64,000 bases of DNA from Enterococcus lacertideformus (lineage in GTDB: Bacteria > Bacillota > Bacilli > Lactobacillales > Enterococcaceae). The DNA lies in contig JADAKE010000017.1 in NCBI GenBank assembly GCA_015680865.1, positions 213,927 to 277,926 of the forward strand, read 5' to 3'. Under the pieces are notes generated by a model, which was not told the DNA's origin, ran no database searches, and saw nothing but the letters and a program-made list of their open reading frames with translations. A program made the translations under genes and the position numbers. Positions 32,455-46,540 of this stretch are shown here, in pieces (within the stretch, counting starts at the first letter, position 1; each line of letters opens with the position of its first letter).

Positions 32455-34518
32455 TTTATCGCTTTACCACCTTTTCTTTTTTGATAAAAGCAACCCAACA
32501 ATAAAAGAATCATGAGGTCACTACCAATAATTGACATTTTGATTCCTCGTTGTTCGCCTGTTTGAGGAAATTCTTTATTATTTTGCTTTTTATCTACTTT
32601 GTTTGTTGTCTTATGATTGATATTGTTGCTATTATTTCCGTTACTGCCACTTTGACCGTTTTGGCCATTTTGGCCGTTTTGGCCGTTTTGGCCGTTTTGG
32701 CCATTGTTTCCGTTGTTATTTTCTTTAGGAACTGATTTTTTGTAATGATAAACGATTATTGGATTTGTTTCATTGAACACACCCTGATCAGCGCCTTCAA
32801 CTTTGACAAAATCATACCCAGAGAATTCCTTTTGCTCCGTTTGATAACTGTCGCCATATGCTCCTTTGAGTAGAATAGATTCTTGATTGTTAAGCAAACT
32901 CTGATTATTTTCATCAACGTATTTAACCGTCACAGAACGATTGAATACCATATCCATAAAAGGCTGTTACATGTTGTTGATAAGCTTGCGGTGCGACTGT
33001 TTGGGCTTCCCCATGACCAGCACCTTCAACAATCAATAAGTCTTTGTACCCACCAGATAGATCAAATAGTTCTTGTGCATTCGATACTGGTAAGACATTG
33101 TCTTCACTTCCGTGGATGATTAACTTAGGCAATGATGACATCATCCCTTGTACAGGAAGATTTTCTATTGTGTTTAAATGCATTTCACGGTCAAAATAAT
33201 ATTCTTTTAATAAGCCTAAATAAAGATCTTCATGTTCTTTATCTGCGACAATATCTAAATTTCCAAAAATTGGAGCCAACATTGGGGCAACTGTTGAGCT
33301 ATAAGTAAAACGTAATTGTTCATCAATGGACTTGAAACCACAATTTTCAATGATTCCCTTTACATTTGCAGGAATATTTTTAGCTAGGACAGACATCATA
33401 GTTGCCGCTCCCATAGATCCACCATACAATAATATTTTTTGCTGAGGATTTTTATTTACCTCGTAATTAATCCAATGTAATACATCATCTGATTCATATT
33501 CGCCATAAGTAACAAAATCACCCCCACTTGCTCCAGTTGCACGCGGATCAACAAAGATCATATTATAACCGGCTTGATAAAAATCATTGTATTCATCCAT
33601 GACGATGCCGTTGTTCCAGTTTCCACGAAATCCGCCGTGAATGATCACTGTTTTATCTGACTTTTGGTCTACATAATAGGAATAAGCATCCATTATTTTA
33701 CCATCTTGATTGTTCAAGATCCGATCTTTTAATTGTTGCGTATTAGGGTAAAAACCAGTATATGTTTCTGGTGATGTACCATCATTGTTTTGCTGCCCTA
33801 AAGCAGAGATTATCGCACTATCTTTTGCAAAGGCAATATCATACAGAACATACGTGGTAATCAAGTGGCGGATCGTATCAACCTCGACATCAAATCGTTC
33901 TTTGACATTTTCCTCTGATAATTGGTCATTCAGAAGTCTGTTTAATGAAATAATGAGACTAATCCCTGATGAATTATTAAAAACATCTTTTAGTTTCCCG
34001 CCAATATAGTTTAAATATAATTTACCATCAAAATTTTCACCTTTTCCAATTTCCTTGATCACAGCATCATCATCTTGATTTTCAGTGTCTTGTGATTGAT
34101 CTACAACAGGTTCATTTGAGTCTGGCGTGCCTTGAGGCTGATCTACAGTAGGTTCATTTGAGTCTGGCGTACCTTGAGGCTGATCTATAACAGATTCATT
34201 TGAATCTAGCGTGCCTTGAGGCTGATCTATAACAGTTTCATTTGAATCTGGCGTATCTGGCGTTTGTTATTTAACAACATCATTTTGTTCCATCGTATCT
34301 TGTACGGTTGGTGTCGTAGCATTTGAAGCTTCAAATGCTGAAGCACTCTGAGTGTCATTTAAATTTTCTGAAGTTCCAACCAATGAACCAACCCTAGTTT
34401 CTTCTGAGCTTACGAGTTGCTCTGCGTTTGCTATCAATGGTGTACATGTTCCAGATACCGTCATAAAAACGAACAAAGCATGTGCTATCAAGTTTACTTT
34501 TTTTTTCAAATTCTCCAC
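32451..34518 (-). pseudogene. LPXTG cell-wall-anchored alpha/beta hydrolase, nonsense plus frameshift
   Basis: Order: signal peptide (34518 down; IAHALFVFMTVSGT core), a Thr/Ser-rich linker, an in-frame TAA at 34267, four 14-residue DQPQGTPDSNEP repeats (about 34090-34255), an alpha/beta hydrolase domain (YGGSMGAATMM elbow, HGSEDNV, GAGHGEA), a MucBP-like domain, NGQ repeats and a sortase signal FPQTG with hydrophobic tail and RKGGK. A T4 run (32958-32961 on the plus strand, A4) breaks the frame before FNRSVTVKYV; T3 would join. A surface lipase/esterase that is now dead. Confidence 0.85.
32650..32703. repeat. Tandem 9-bp repeat coding for NGQ
   Basis: Six units of TTTTGGCCG (or one-base variants) in a row, encoding Asn-Gly-Gln repeats in the wall-spanning part of the LPXTG protein. 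Unit number is prone to change by slippage. Confidence 0.85.
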
Positions 34519-34836
34519 TCCTCCACTTAAATCTAAAGGTATTGTATAAAAGCGCTATCATTTTTTATATAAAAAAATAATTATTTATATCACAAAAAAA
34601 CAACTATTTCATCACATAATAAATAATTTACGTTTTTTATCATCTTGTGGTAAATACTTTTTCAGTATATGAACTAAAAAAGACTCCTTTTCCTAAAATT
34701 TAGAAAATAAAAAAAAGGAGCGTAAACCAAACTTCACTCCTCAAACAAATAGCAAAAGATCATTTATCCAATTATACGTGTTTCCTATCTTAGTTGCTAA
34801 TTGACTTCTCTTCCTTTTTTATTAAAATAAGTTTTT
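34519..34836 (-). terminator. AT-rich spacer with the Nudix gene terminator (34709-34742)
   Basis: Minus strand AGGAGTGAA-loop-TTTACGCTCCT followed by T8, ending the Nudix transcript. The rest should contain the LPXTG gene promoter; very AT-rich, and I cannot choose one. No ORF. Confidence 0.6.
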
Positions 34837-35300
34837 CTAATTATTACATAACATGTTATACAATTGTTTTTTGTCTAGCCATCTTTCGACTGCCCAACGG
34901 TGACTACCACGTTTTAATTTTTGACTCGCTTCTTGTGGTGTTACCCACCAAATTTTATTGGTTTCTTCCGTTGGTTCGGCAACTTTCTGCCAGTTATCTG
35001 CTGTATAAAAATAACCGGGATTGTAATAATAAGTCTTTCGATAATTCGAATAAAAATATTCATCCGCTTCGCCTAAGTAAAGTCCGATTTCTGCCACGAT
35101 CCCCATTTCTTCTAGCAGTTCCCGCCTAAGTGCTTCTTCTTTCGTTTCAGATTTTTCCAATTCTCCGCCAGGCAAAAAAAGGCGCCATTTGGTGCTTCAA
35201 TCAATGCTAATTTCTGGTTTTTTTCTACGATAATGTAGGCAGCATAGCGAGGGGAATACTGAGCAGTTTGTTCTTTTTTACCAAATACTGGTTTATCCAT
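34837..35300 (-). pseudogene. Nudix hydrolase, frameshifted
   Basis: ATG at 35300 with AAGGTGG upstream. The complete Nudix box is present, G-x5-E-x7-REL-x-EE-x-GI (GELEKSETKEEALRRELLEE), but the T7 tract just before it (35174-35180) shifts the frame; T8 would read GAFFLPGGELEK. The N-terminal part is MDKPVFGKKE... LIEAPNG. The substrate is a nucleoside diphosphate derivative of unknown kind. One-base homopolymer loss, as in cggR and gntR. Confidence 0.87.
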
Positions 35301-35431
35301 AATCTTGTCCACCTTAAGCTTATTTACTTTTTTATTTTACATGAGATTTTTCTCATAAACAAGCGCTAATCTTCTATTATTGTTTCTTTTTTTTTGTTAT
35401 GATAAAAAAAAAGAAAGGATGTATTATATTG

Positions 35432-35869
35432 ATGAAAATGGCACATACATGTATTCGAGTACAAAACCTTGATGCTTCTTTAGAATTTTATAAAAATGCT
35501 TTTGGCTTTGAAGAAAGTCGTCGTCGCGATTTTCCGGAGAATAAATTTACCCTTGTTTACTTAACCTTACCAGGAGATGATTACGAATTAGAATTAACTT
35601 ATAATTATGATCACGAAGCTTATGATTTAGGGAACGGATATGGGCATATTGCAATTGCTTCTGAAAACTTAGAAGCTCTACATGAAAAACATCAGGCAGA
35701 AGGACTTAACGTAACAGACTTAAAAGGTCTTCCAGGGACGGCACCTTCTTATTATTTCGTAATTGATCACGATGGCTATAAATCGAGGTCATCCGCGCAT
35801 AAGAGGTTGCGAAAGTTTCGTTTCGCTCTGCTGACAATAAGAAAAATTTTTTTAAATAGCTTTTCATAG
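35432..35869 (+). CDS. gloA: Glyoxalase I (lactoylglutathione lyase family) with shifted C-terminus
   Basis: VOC-fold protein from the ATG at 35432 (AAAGGA upstream). MAHTCIRVQNLDASLEFY, LELTYNYDHEAYDLGNGYGHIAI contain the metal-binding His and Glu of glyoxalase I; the last metal-ligand Glu normally follows DGYK. Here one A is missing at 35780-35782, so DGYK-IEVIRA-stop has become DGYK-SRSSAHK... and the frame reads 22 codons into a dispersed repeat. The final catalytic Glu is therefore lost, and activity is doubtful. Confidence 0.8.
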   Translation: MKMAHTCIRVQNLDASLEFYKNAFGFEESRRRDFPENKFTLVYLTLPGDDYELELTYNYDHEAYDLGNGYGHIAIASENLEALHEKHQAEGLNVTDLKGLPGTAPSYYFVIDHDGYKSRSSAHKRLRKFRFALLTIRKIFLNSFS

Positions 35870-35930
35870 TTTTGTATCTTTTGAGCTTAATTCCGCAGGA
35901 GCAATGCTGTGAACACTATTTCGTTAAAGA
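35801..35930 (+). repeat. Dispersed intergenic repeat copy
   Basis: Starts AAGAGGTTGCGAAAG immediately at the old gloA stop and ends GAGCTTAATTCCGCAGGAGCAATGCTG. It shares long blocks with 9817-10202 and 37384-37535. Like the copy at 10203, it begins directly at a stop codon. Confidence 0.7.
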
Positions 35931-35947
35931 TCATGAAAAAGTAGTTT

Positions 35948-35986
35948 AGCCCAAGGAGCTGTGACAAACTCCTTGGGCTATTTTTT
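35948..35986. terminator. Shared terminator of gloA and ntpJ
   Basis: AGCCCAAGGAG-loop-CTCCTTGGGCTATTTTTT on the plus strand; it also folds on the minus strand just after the ntpJ stop. Confidence 0.85.
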
Positions 35987-37340
35987 ATCCAATCATAATA
36001 CTTTCTTCGGGAAATTTATAGTTGGCTTCTGTTTTGTTTGCTTTGACTAATAACGAAAAGATAACAGTCAAAATACCTACTCGGCCAATATACATCAAAG
36101 AAATAATTACTAGTTTGCCAACAAAGGTTAAGTCATGTGTCAAGCCCATCGTTAGACCTACTGTGCCAAAAGCTGAAAAGACTTCAAATGCAATGTATTC
36201 AATTCCCGAAGTTTTAGGAATAGTCTCAGTGACTGATAAAATCATGATTGCTAAGACACAGAGGGTTAAAGTGACAAAAAACAGTGTCAATGCACGTAAA
36301 ACGGCTGCCTGGCGAATAGTTCGGCCAAATGCTTCAGCACGTGTTTTCCCATGAAACATTGCACGCATTTGTATAAACAAAATACCTAAAGTAGTTGTCT
36401 TCAGCCCTCCAGCCGTTGATCCGGAGGTACCACCGATATACATCAAAAACATCGTCAATATCAAGCCGGCATGACTCATCTGTAAATAATCAATCGAATA
36501 ATATCCTGCTGTTCTTGGCGTGACACTCATAAAAAAAGTATTCGCTAGCTTTTCAACAGCTGTTCCTTTGACTAAAGTCAGTCCATTTCTTTCGGTAAAG
36601 AAAAATAAAAGAAATCCCCCCACTAATAAAATACCTGTGACAGATAGAGAAATTTTTGAATGAAGAGTAATTTTTTTCACACGATTATAGCTTAGAATAT
36701 CGCGCCAAACAATGAACCCCAATCCTCCAGCGATGATCAATGCAGAAATCACCATAATCAAATAAATGTTTGTTTGATACTCGTGCAAGCTATCACCTAA
36801 TAAATCAAAGCCAGCATTACAAAAACTAGAAACTGAATGAAAAATACTAAACCACAGCCCTTTTCCCCAACCGAATTTGGGAACAAAAACGACGCTTAAA
36901 GCAAGTGCACCTAGTAATTGGATAACTACTGCAAATTTTAGAATGTAAAACATCAAATTCATCACGCCAGACATCTTCTCAAGGTTTAACGCTTCTTTCA
37001 ATATAATACGCATACTAAAACTAATTTTTTTCTTTGCAATAGCAAAAAAGATAATAGGAACCATCATAAAACCTAACCCACCGATTTCAATCAAAAGCAT
37101 GATCAAAAACTGACCTGCACTATTCCAGTGTTCAGCTGTATTCAATGTCGTCAATCCGGTGACACAAATAGCGGATGTAGCTGTAAATAGAGCATCTACA
37201 AAATCCGTACTTTCTCCACTATTGCTAAAAAATGGTAGCGTCAACAAGCCACCTCCGACAAGGATCAAAACAAAAAAACCAGCAGCAATTAGCTGGACAG
37301 GAGATAGTCTTTTTCTTATATTTTTTTTCATAGGAGTCAT
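35985..37340 (-). CDS. ntpJ: K+ uptake protein KtrII (TrkH/KtrB family), NtpJ
   Basis: 451 residues, four M1-P-M2 units. The selectivity-loop glycines are seen in ICVTGLTTL, FCNAGFDLL, RTAGYYS and GTVGLTMGL. In E. hirae this protein is the KtrII K+ transporter and is encoded at the end of the ntp operon, tying K+ uptake to Na+ pumping. Here a hairpin and a dispersed repeat (37384-37592) separate it from ntpD, so it may be partly uncoupled. Intact. Confidence 0.93.
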   Translation of the reverse strand: MTPMKKNIRKRLSPVQLIAAGFFVLILVGGGLLTLPFFSNSGESTDFVDALFTATSAICVTGLTTLNTAEHWNSAGQFLIMLLIEIGGLGFMMVPIIFFAIAKKKISFSMRIILKEALNLEKMSGVMNLMFYILKFAVVIQLLGALALSVVFVPKFGWGKGLWFSIFHSVSSFCNAGFDLLGDSLHEYQTNIYLIMVISALIIAGGLGFIVWRDILSYNRVKKITLHSKISLSVTGILLVGGFLLFFFTERNGLTLVKGTAVEKLANTFFMSVTPRTAGYYSIDYLQMSHAGLILTMFLMYIGGTSGSTAGGLKTTTLGILFIQMRAMFHGKTRAEAFGRTIRQAAVLRALTLFFVTLTLCVLAIMILSVTETIPKTSGIEYIAFEVFSAFGTVGLTMGLTHDLTFVGKLVIISLMYIGRVGILTVIFSLLVKANKTEANYKFPEESIMIG

Positions 37341-37383
37341 TCCTTTATTTTTAGATTTTTTCTATGTAGGAGCTAGCTTCATT

Positions 37384-37535
37384 TTTAAGAAAAGAGGTCA
37401 TAATAGCATCATTTAACTCTGCTGAATATAATAAAAAATTTTTTTAATAGCTTCTCATATTGGAAAAAATTTATGCTTATTTCAAGGAGCTAATGTTTAA
37501 ATACTGTGGGTAAGAGGTTGTGAACAGCATGGTCT
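37384..37535 (+). repeat. Dispersed intergenic repeat copy between ntpD and ntpJ
   Basis: AGAGGTCATAATAGC..., AACTCTGCTGA, ATAATAAAAAATTTTTTTAATAGCTTCTCATAT-type core (split by mismatches) and GCTTATTTCAAGGAGC match the other copies. On the opposite strand to ntp transcription. It occupies the place where ntpH is described in E. hirae; I see no ntpH-sized ORF. Confidence 0.65.
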
Positions 37536-37550
37536 GCTTTAAGAATTAAG

Positions 37551-37592
37551 AACAAACAGAGAAAAACAGCTTATCATGGTTTTCCTCTGTTT
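37551..37592 (-). terminator. Hairpin after ntpD
   Basis: Minus strand AAACAGAG-G-AAAAC-loop-GTTTTT-CTCTGTTT with a weak T-rich tail. Possibly a partial terminator between ntpD and ntpJ. Confidence 0.55.
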
Positions 37593-37627
37593 GGGCTTAT
37601 TATTAAAGTAATGAACTTTCTTTCAAT

Positions 37628-41739
<4,112 letters not shown>

Positions 41740-41750
<11 letters not shown>

Positions 41751-42726
41751 AGACCTGTCGCATCCTTTCTTTTAGTTGGTGAATTGAAAAATGGTTTCGC
41801 TTGCCAATAATCAAAAGTCGCAGATTTTTACTTTCTACTTCTTTGGCATTTAAAAAAGCTAGTAGCGGTAACGGACCAAAAGCTTGAGTTTGCGCCGCTT
41901 GATAAAATGAACTTAAATAATCTTCTTTCAATCGTTCTAACTGAACTAAATCGATCATTCCATCAACGATGACAGGCTTTAATAAATCGCTGTAATCAGT
42001 TGTAAGTAAAAATTGTGTATAACTTTCCATATCACTACGAACAAACGTAAGTAAGGTTTCTTTGGGAATACTTCCTGAACTTGAAACAACGGTAGTCATA
42101 AATCCTATGGAATGTTTTTGTAAAATCCCTCTTGCTGTAGTGGTGATATTGGTCAAGTCGATAAAGGCAATAATTTCTTCTAGTAGTTCAGGGTAACCAA
42201 GCTTTTCTCCTAATCGACGTTGTTCGGTTAAAAAACATCGATCATAAATAACATTAATCCCTTGCAAAATAGAAGATTCAGCACAATATTCATGGACTTC
42301 TCTGATATAACTCATGATATTTTCTGGTAGTTCTGTAGAAACCTGTGTGTGGACCGCATCTTTCAATGTTTCTAACGTATAAAAACCATCGTCTATATAA
42401 AGATGATCGAAATTTTGATCCATCATTTCTGCTTTTGTTAATACTTTCAAATTATGGAAAGTGTAACGCATAGTGTAGATCCAAACAATTTCTGGTTCTG
42501 GAGCATGTTCTCTAAGCCATGCAAATAATTTACTTTGTTCTTTAGAAAGTTTTGTTTCAAACTCCTCTTCAAATCCTTCATAAACATAAGATTGATAAAT
42601 CGTGGATTTCAATAGCTCCCCAAGAGAATGGAGCGAATCTGCTTGAAGCATTAGCTCAAAGGTATTTTTTGCTATTAGCTCTCGCTCTCTTCCACGTATC
42701 AAGGGATTCAACTCATGATACTTCAA
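41740..42726 (-). CDS. ntpC: V-type Na+-ATPase subunit C (d-like socket)
   Basis: 328 residues, all helical: [37 protein letters not shown], typical of the V-ATPase d / archaeal C subunit. It caps the membrane rotor and couples it to the D-F shaft. Confidence 0.93.
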
Positions 42727-42740
42727 TTGGCCGACCCTCC

Positions 42741-43328
42741 TTAATCAAATAATTCTTTAGCAATTTCTGCACCCATCGTCTCTTGAACTTCTTTGATCAA
42801 ATGACTAAATATAAAGTTATATTGGATCCCGTGATTATCGATAACAAAGCCAGCTTGATTTTTTTCTAAATGATCAGCTAATTCAATTTCAAAAGGCAGT
42901 TCCTGATTCCATTCTTTGATTAAAGCAGGCGAGAGAAAGGCAGCTGTTTTTTCGCCAGGGATCAAAAAAGCTTTACCAGTGATAGACAAGGTTTGAAGCA
43001 TATTTTTCAGCAAGTCAAGTTGTTCCTCTTTTGGTTGGTTTTCCAATTGTCTTGTCGCTTCTGCAAATATACGCTGTAAAATTTCTTGCTTGGTATTTAA
43101 TATTTGCTGTTTGACCTGCATTTTTTGCTTATTTCTTAATTGACGATAAGTCTTCTCGATTTCTTCGAGTTGTCGTGTTTTTTCTTTTTGATACTCCGCT
43201 TCCAGTTGTACCTTTTTAGCTTCGATCAATTGATCAATTTCTTGACGTTTTGCTTCTTCATAAAGCATTCTTTCTTGTTCAGCTGCTTCATCTATTTGCG
43301 TGATAATTTTGTCAATCGCATCCACCAC
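42741..43328 (-). CDS. ntpE: V-type Na+-ATPase subunit E (peripheral stalk)
   Basis: 195 residues. N-terminal coiled coil of K, E, Q (about 1-90) and a compact C-terminal domain. Starts at a GTG after GGAGG. It pairs with NtpF to form the two peripheral stalks that resist rotor torque. Confidence 0.92.
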   Translation of the reverse strand: MVDAIDKIITQIDEAAEQERMLYEEAKRQEIDQLIEAKKVQLEAEYQKEKTRQLEEIEKTYRQLRNKQKMQVKQQILNTKQEILQRIFAEATRQLENQPKEEQLDLLKNMLQTLSITGKAFLIPGEKTAAFLSPALIKEWNQELPFEIELADHLEKNQAGFVIDNHGIQYNFIFSHLIKEVQETMGAEIAKELFD

Positions 43329-43340
43329 AATTCCTCCTTA

Positions 43341-43829
<489 letters not shown>

Positions 43830-43835
43830 TTATTT

Positions 43836-45827
43836 CTATTTTTTCTTATGATTGATATTGACGTATTTTTCCACTGTTTTTAGTGGCTTGAAGGTACGCC
43901 CGCCTCCACTGTAGAATTTACCAAAAAATTCCACGTATTGTAGCCTTGCCCCGTGGACATAGGCACTTAAAAGAGTTAAAAACATGTTTAATGCGTGAAG
44001 GGCAATGATCAAAATAATCCCCACACTAAAGCGAGCAGCCGTAGGCATAAAAGCAATCAGCATATTGAATGCGGCACCAATACTTCCGCCAGAAATACCT
44101 AAGGCCATCAGGCGTGTGTAACTAACTAGATCACCAATATATCCCGTTAATCCGTATAAGTTATATGCTCCTTTTGCCATCCCTTTTGCTTTAGACGAAG
44201 ATTGAAAAATCGGGATAATCAAAATGCACAATGCAGAAATAACCGCTAAGGTACCTCCTAAATAGACAAAGGCATTATTTTTCAAGATCATCGCCCCTAA
44301 TAAAATTAAAATAATCCCTATCAATATCCCTTGCCAAGCAAATCCATCATTTACTGCAGCAACATAATCTCTACGCTTTATTTGTTCTTTTGCAGCAATA
44401 AACAAGCCAACTAAGATCTGGATTAAACCAAAAATAACAGATAAAATTAATATCGTATTTACATCATCTGTAGTGGACAAAAGAGGAAACGGTAAATGAA
44501 GACCAAAAACCTCCTTAGGCAGTGCCATTCCAAAAAAAGAACTGTAAATGAAGCCCCAGATAATTGAAGGGATAGCTAATATTTCAAAGAATTTAGCAAA
44601 GCGCTGCATCCCTCTTGGCAACACCACTAATTTTTGAATCAAGAAAGAACCTAAAAACATCAGTAAACCATAGCCGATGTCAGCCACCATCATCCCAAAA
44701 AACACGAGATAAAAAGGCGTCATCCAAGGTGTAGGATCGATTTCTTTATATTTTGGCAAGCTATACATTTCAGTTAGCATCTCAAAGGGCGCAACAATTG
44801 GATGATTTTTCAATTTTGTTGGTACTTCTTCAGCAATTTCCTTTTCAGTTGGCTCTTCAAAGCTCAAATACACATCTTCAGCTGATAATACTTGCTGTAA
44901 GATTTGAATCAGCTCTTGCTTTTCTTCACTATCCACCCATCCTTGTATAAGAACTAAATAAGGTGTGCAGATAAAGCGCTCTTTGATTCTTTCCCGTTCA
45001 GAACGAGCAAGGAAAATTTCTTCTATCCATTCAAACTCTGTAATATAACTACTACAAGTTCCAATGGCTGAAGATAATTGCTTTTGTTGCTCTTTTATTT
45101 CCTCTAAATGTTCTTTTGTTAGATACATTTGTTGTCGAGGCGTACCCTCATACAGATATTCTTTTTTTACAAATCCATACCGAGCAGCGATCTCTTCTAC
45201 ACGGTATTCATCAGAACGTAAAACGACGTAAGCAAAATAAACCGTTGTTGGAGACATGTTGATTTCTTCTAAATAAACTTCTTCAATCTGAGACATTTCT
45301 TCTTTGAACATTTCAGCATTTTTTGCATTCATCGTCCCAATAGTCAAAGATGTCGTTTGGCTATCAAAAGTTTTTGGAGAAACTTCTAGATTCTGCCAAT
45401 TGGTCAGCCATGACTCTTCTTCCTCTAGTTGCTGACGCTGCTCGCCTAGTTTTTCCCACTGTTCTTTCAAAAGTAAGACTTTTTGGAGCTTCTCTAAAAA
45501 ATCAGACTCTGAATAATCTTTTTCTAACTCTTGTAATGAAAGCTCACGCCGTTTTAAATGTCGTTTTTTCTGATTCTTCTCCCCATGATGTTCAATAAAT
45601 TGGGTCGCTGTACGTATTTCCGTTAACCGATTCGCTAGATGAGACATTCCTTCTTCATCACCAAGCATTTTTTCAGGAAAATATTTTTCTACCCATTGAT
45701 TGCTCTCAACTTCTTGAAACAGATCCCGAATTTCTACTGCATGGATGCCTTGAACCGCTTGTAAAATCAACTCTTGATTCTTTTTATCTGAAATGAGAGT
45801 CACTTTTTCCATATTAGTGACAGCCAT
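43836..45827 (-). CDS. ntpI: V-type Na+-ATPase subunit I (a-like stator)
   Basis: 663 residues. Soluble N-terminal half with coiled coil (about 1-340), then seven or eight membrane helices. Contains the stator Arg region [13 protein letters not shown] and the ending [28 protein letters not shown]. It forms the Na+ half-channels against NtpK. Intact in spite of many A-runs. Confidence 0.96.
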   Translation of the reverse strand: MAVTNMEKVTLISDKKNQELILQAVQGIHAVEIRDLFQEVESNQWVEKYFPEKMLGDEEGMSHLANRLTEIRTATQFIEHHGEKNQKKRHLKRRELSLQELEKDYSESDFLEKLQKVLLLKEQWEKLGEQRQQLEEEESWLTNWQNLEVSPKTFDSQTTSLTIGTMNAKNAEMFKEEMSQIEEVYLEEINMSPTTVYFAYVVLRSDEYRVEEIAARYGFVKKEYLYEGTPRQQMYLTKEHLEEIKEQQKQLSSAIGTCSSYITEFEWIEEIFLARSERERIKERFICTPYLVLIQGWVDSEEKQELIQILQQVLSAEDVYLSFEEPTEKEIAEEVPTKLKNHPIVAPFEMLTEMYSLPKYKEIDPTPWMTPFYLVFFGMMVADIGYGLLMFLGSFLIQKLVVLPRGMQRFAKFFEILAIPSIIWGFIYSSFFGMALPKEVFGLHLPFPLLSTTDDVNTILILSVIFGLIQILVGLFIAAKEQIKRRDYVAAVNDGFAWQGILIGIILILLGAMILKNNAFVYLGGTLAVISALCILIIPIFQSSSKAKGMAKGAYNLYGLTGYIGDLVSYTRLMALGISGGSIGAAFNMLIAFMPTAARFSVGIILIIALHALNMFLTLLSAYVHGARLQYVEFFGKFYSGGGRTFKPLKTVEKYVNINHKKK

Positions 45828-45860
45828 TTTTTTCTTTCATCCTTTCAATAATCTCATTTG

Positions 45861-46175
45861 TTATCTTTTTTTATCCTTTTCTTCTGTTATTTGTTGATTA
45901 AGGTATTTTTTCTCTATTTCAAGAACTTTTCGCCGAAATTGTTCCAAGACCAATTCCAGTTTTTGTCTTTCTTCCGCTGTTATTTCTTCTTCTGTTTTTC
46001 TTTTTTCTTTGATAAACTGAGTTAAGCGATCTTGATATTCTTTATTTAACACGACCAATTCATCATTTTTCAATTTTTCATACTGTAAAATTTCTTTTTC
46101 TGCTGTTTCCTTCTTTAGCAGATTATTTTCTTCTGTATCTTTTATTTTTTCTAAAATTCGTGCCATCTCAGCCAC
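45861..46175 (-). CDS. ntpF: V-type Na+-ATPase subunit G-like (peripheral stalk)
   Basis: About 104 residues, nearly all coiled coil (E, K, L, Q). Start choice: an ATG at 46223 lies inside the loop of a terminator hairpin and has no ribosome-binding site, so it is rejected. AAAGGTGGG (46183-46191) fits the GTG at 46175 (8-base spacing) better than the ATG at 46181 (too close). First gene of the operon; partner of NtpE. Confidence 0.8.
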   Translation of the reverse strand: MAEMARILEKIKDTEENNLLKKETAEKEILQYEKLKNDELVVLNKEYQDRLTQFIKEKRKTEEEITAEERQKLELVLEQFRRKVLEIEKKYLNQQITEEKDKKR

Positions 46176-46196
46176 TATCATTCCCACCTTTCGATT

Positions 46197-46241
46197 AAAA
46201 AAGGGTACATGCTCTCGTTTCATTGAAAGTATGTACCCTTT
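46197..46241 (-). terminator. Terminator hairpin in the ntp leader (attenuator)
   Basis: Minus strand AAAGGGTACAT (46231-46241) pairs perfectly with ATGTACCCTTT (46200-46210), loop 20 bases, then U6. It lies between the ntp promoter and the first gene, so the operon can only be expressed by read-through or antitermination. Confidence 0.85.
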
Positions 46242-46256
46242 GCTAAACTAATTTCA

Positions 46257-46320
46257 TTGGGCCCTTCAAAAATGTTCTTCTCACCCCTTGAAGAACGCGA
46301 TCCTTGAAGCATATGCCCAA
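46257..46320 (-). ncRNA. Structured leader of the ntp operon, candidate Na+ riboswitch
   Basis: Nested stems on the minus strand: P1 TTGGGC (46315-46320) with GCCCAA (46257-46262); P2 CTTCAA (46304-46309) with TTGAAG (46264-46269); P3 GTTCTTC (46290-46296) with GAAGAAC (46274-46280), loop AAGGGGTGA. Between P1 and P2 is ATATG, and between P2 and P3 GGATCGC, so internal loops face each other, as in ligand-binding RNAs. It ends 15 bases before the terminator. A Na+-I (DUF1646 motif) riboswitch is the leading idea from context; I could not compare it with the Rfam model. Confidence 0.6.
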
Positions 46321-46342
46321 CCTTTTTTTATGATTTAATTAC

Positions 46343-46370
46343 ATTGTAACAAATCAGTAGAAAAATTCAA
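46343..46370 (-). promoter_or_regulatory. Promoter of the ntp operon
   Basis: TTGAAT (46365-46370), 16-bp spacer, TACAAT (46343-46348). Transcription would start near 46336, just before the structured leader. Confidence 0.65.
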
Positions 46371-46540
46371 CAAAAATCGAAGAACCTTTCAATCAAACTT
46401 ACTTTTTTTTTGAGAAAAATAAAAAAGTAAAAATTTTTTCTTCATACTTATTAACCACTACTTAACCACTACACAAAATATTTTTAAATTATTTTTATTC
46501 TTGTTAAAATAAACCAAATGAATGAGTTGGAGGAATATTC

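Noticed and set aside
32650..32703. Short tandem repeats, considered as CRISPR or a regulatory repeat
   Set aside because: The 9-bp units are in frame and encode NGQ in the wall-spanning part of an LPXTG protein; no spacers.
46223..46223. ATG at 46223 as the ntpF start
   Set aside because: It lies in the loop of the leader terminator with no ribosome-binding site; a site is found further down.
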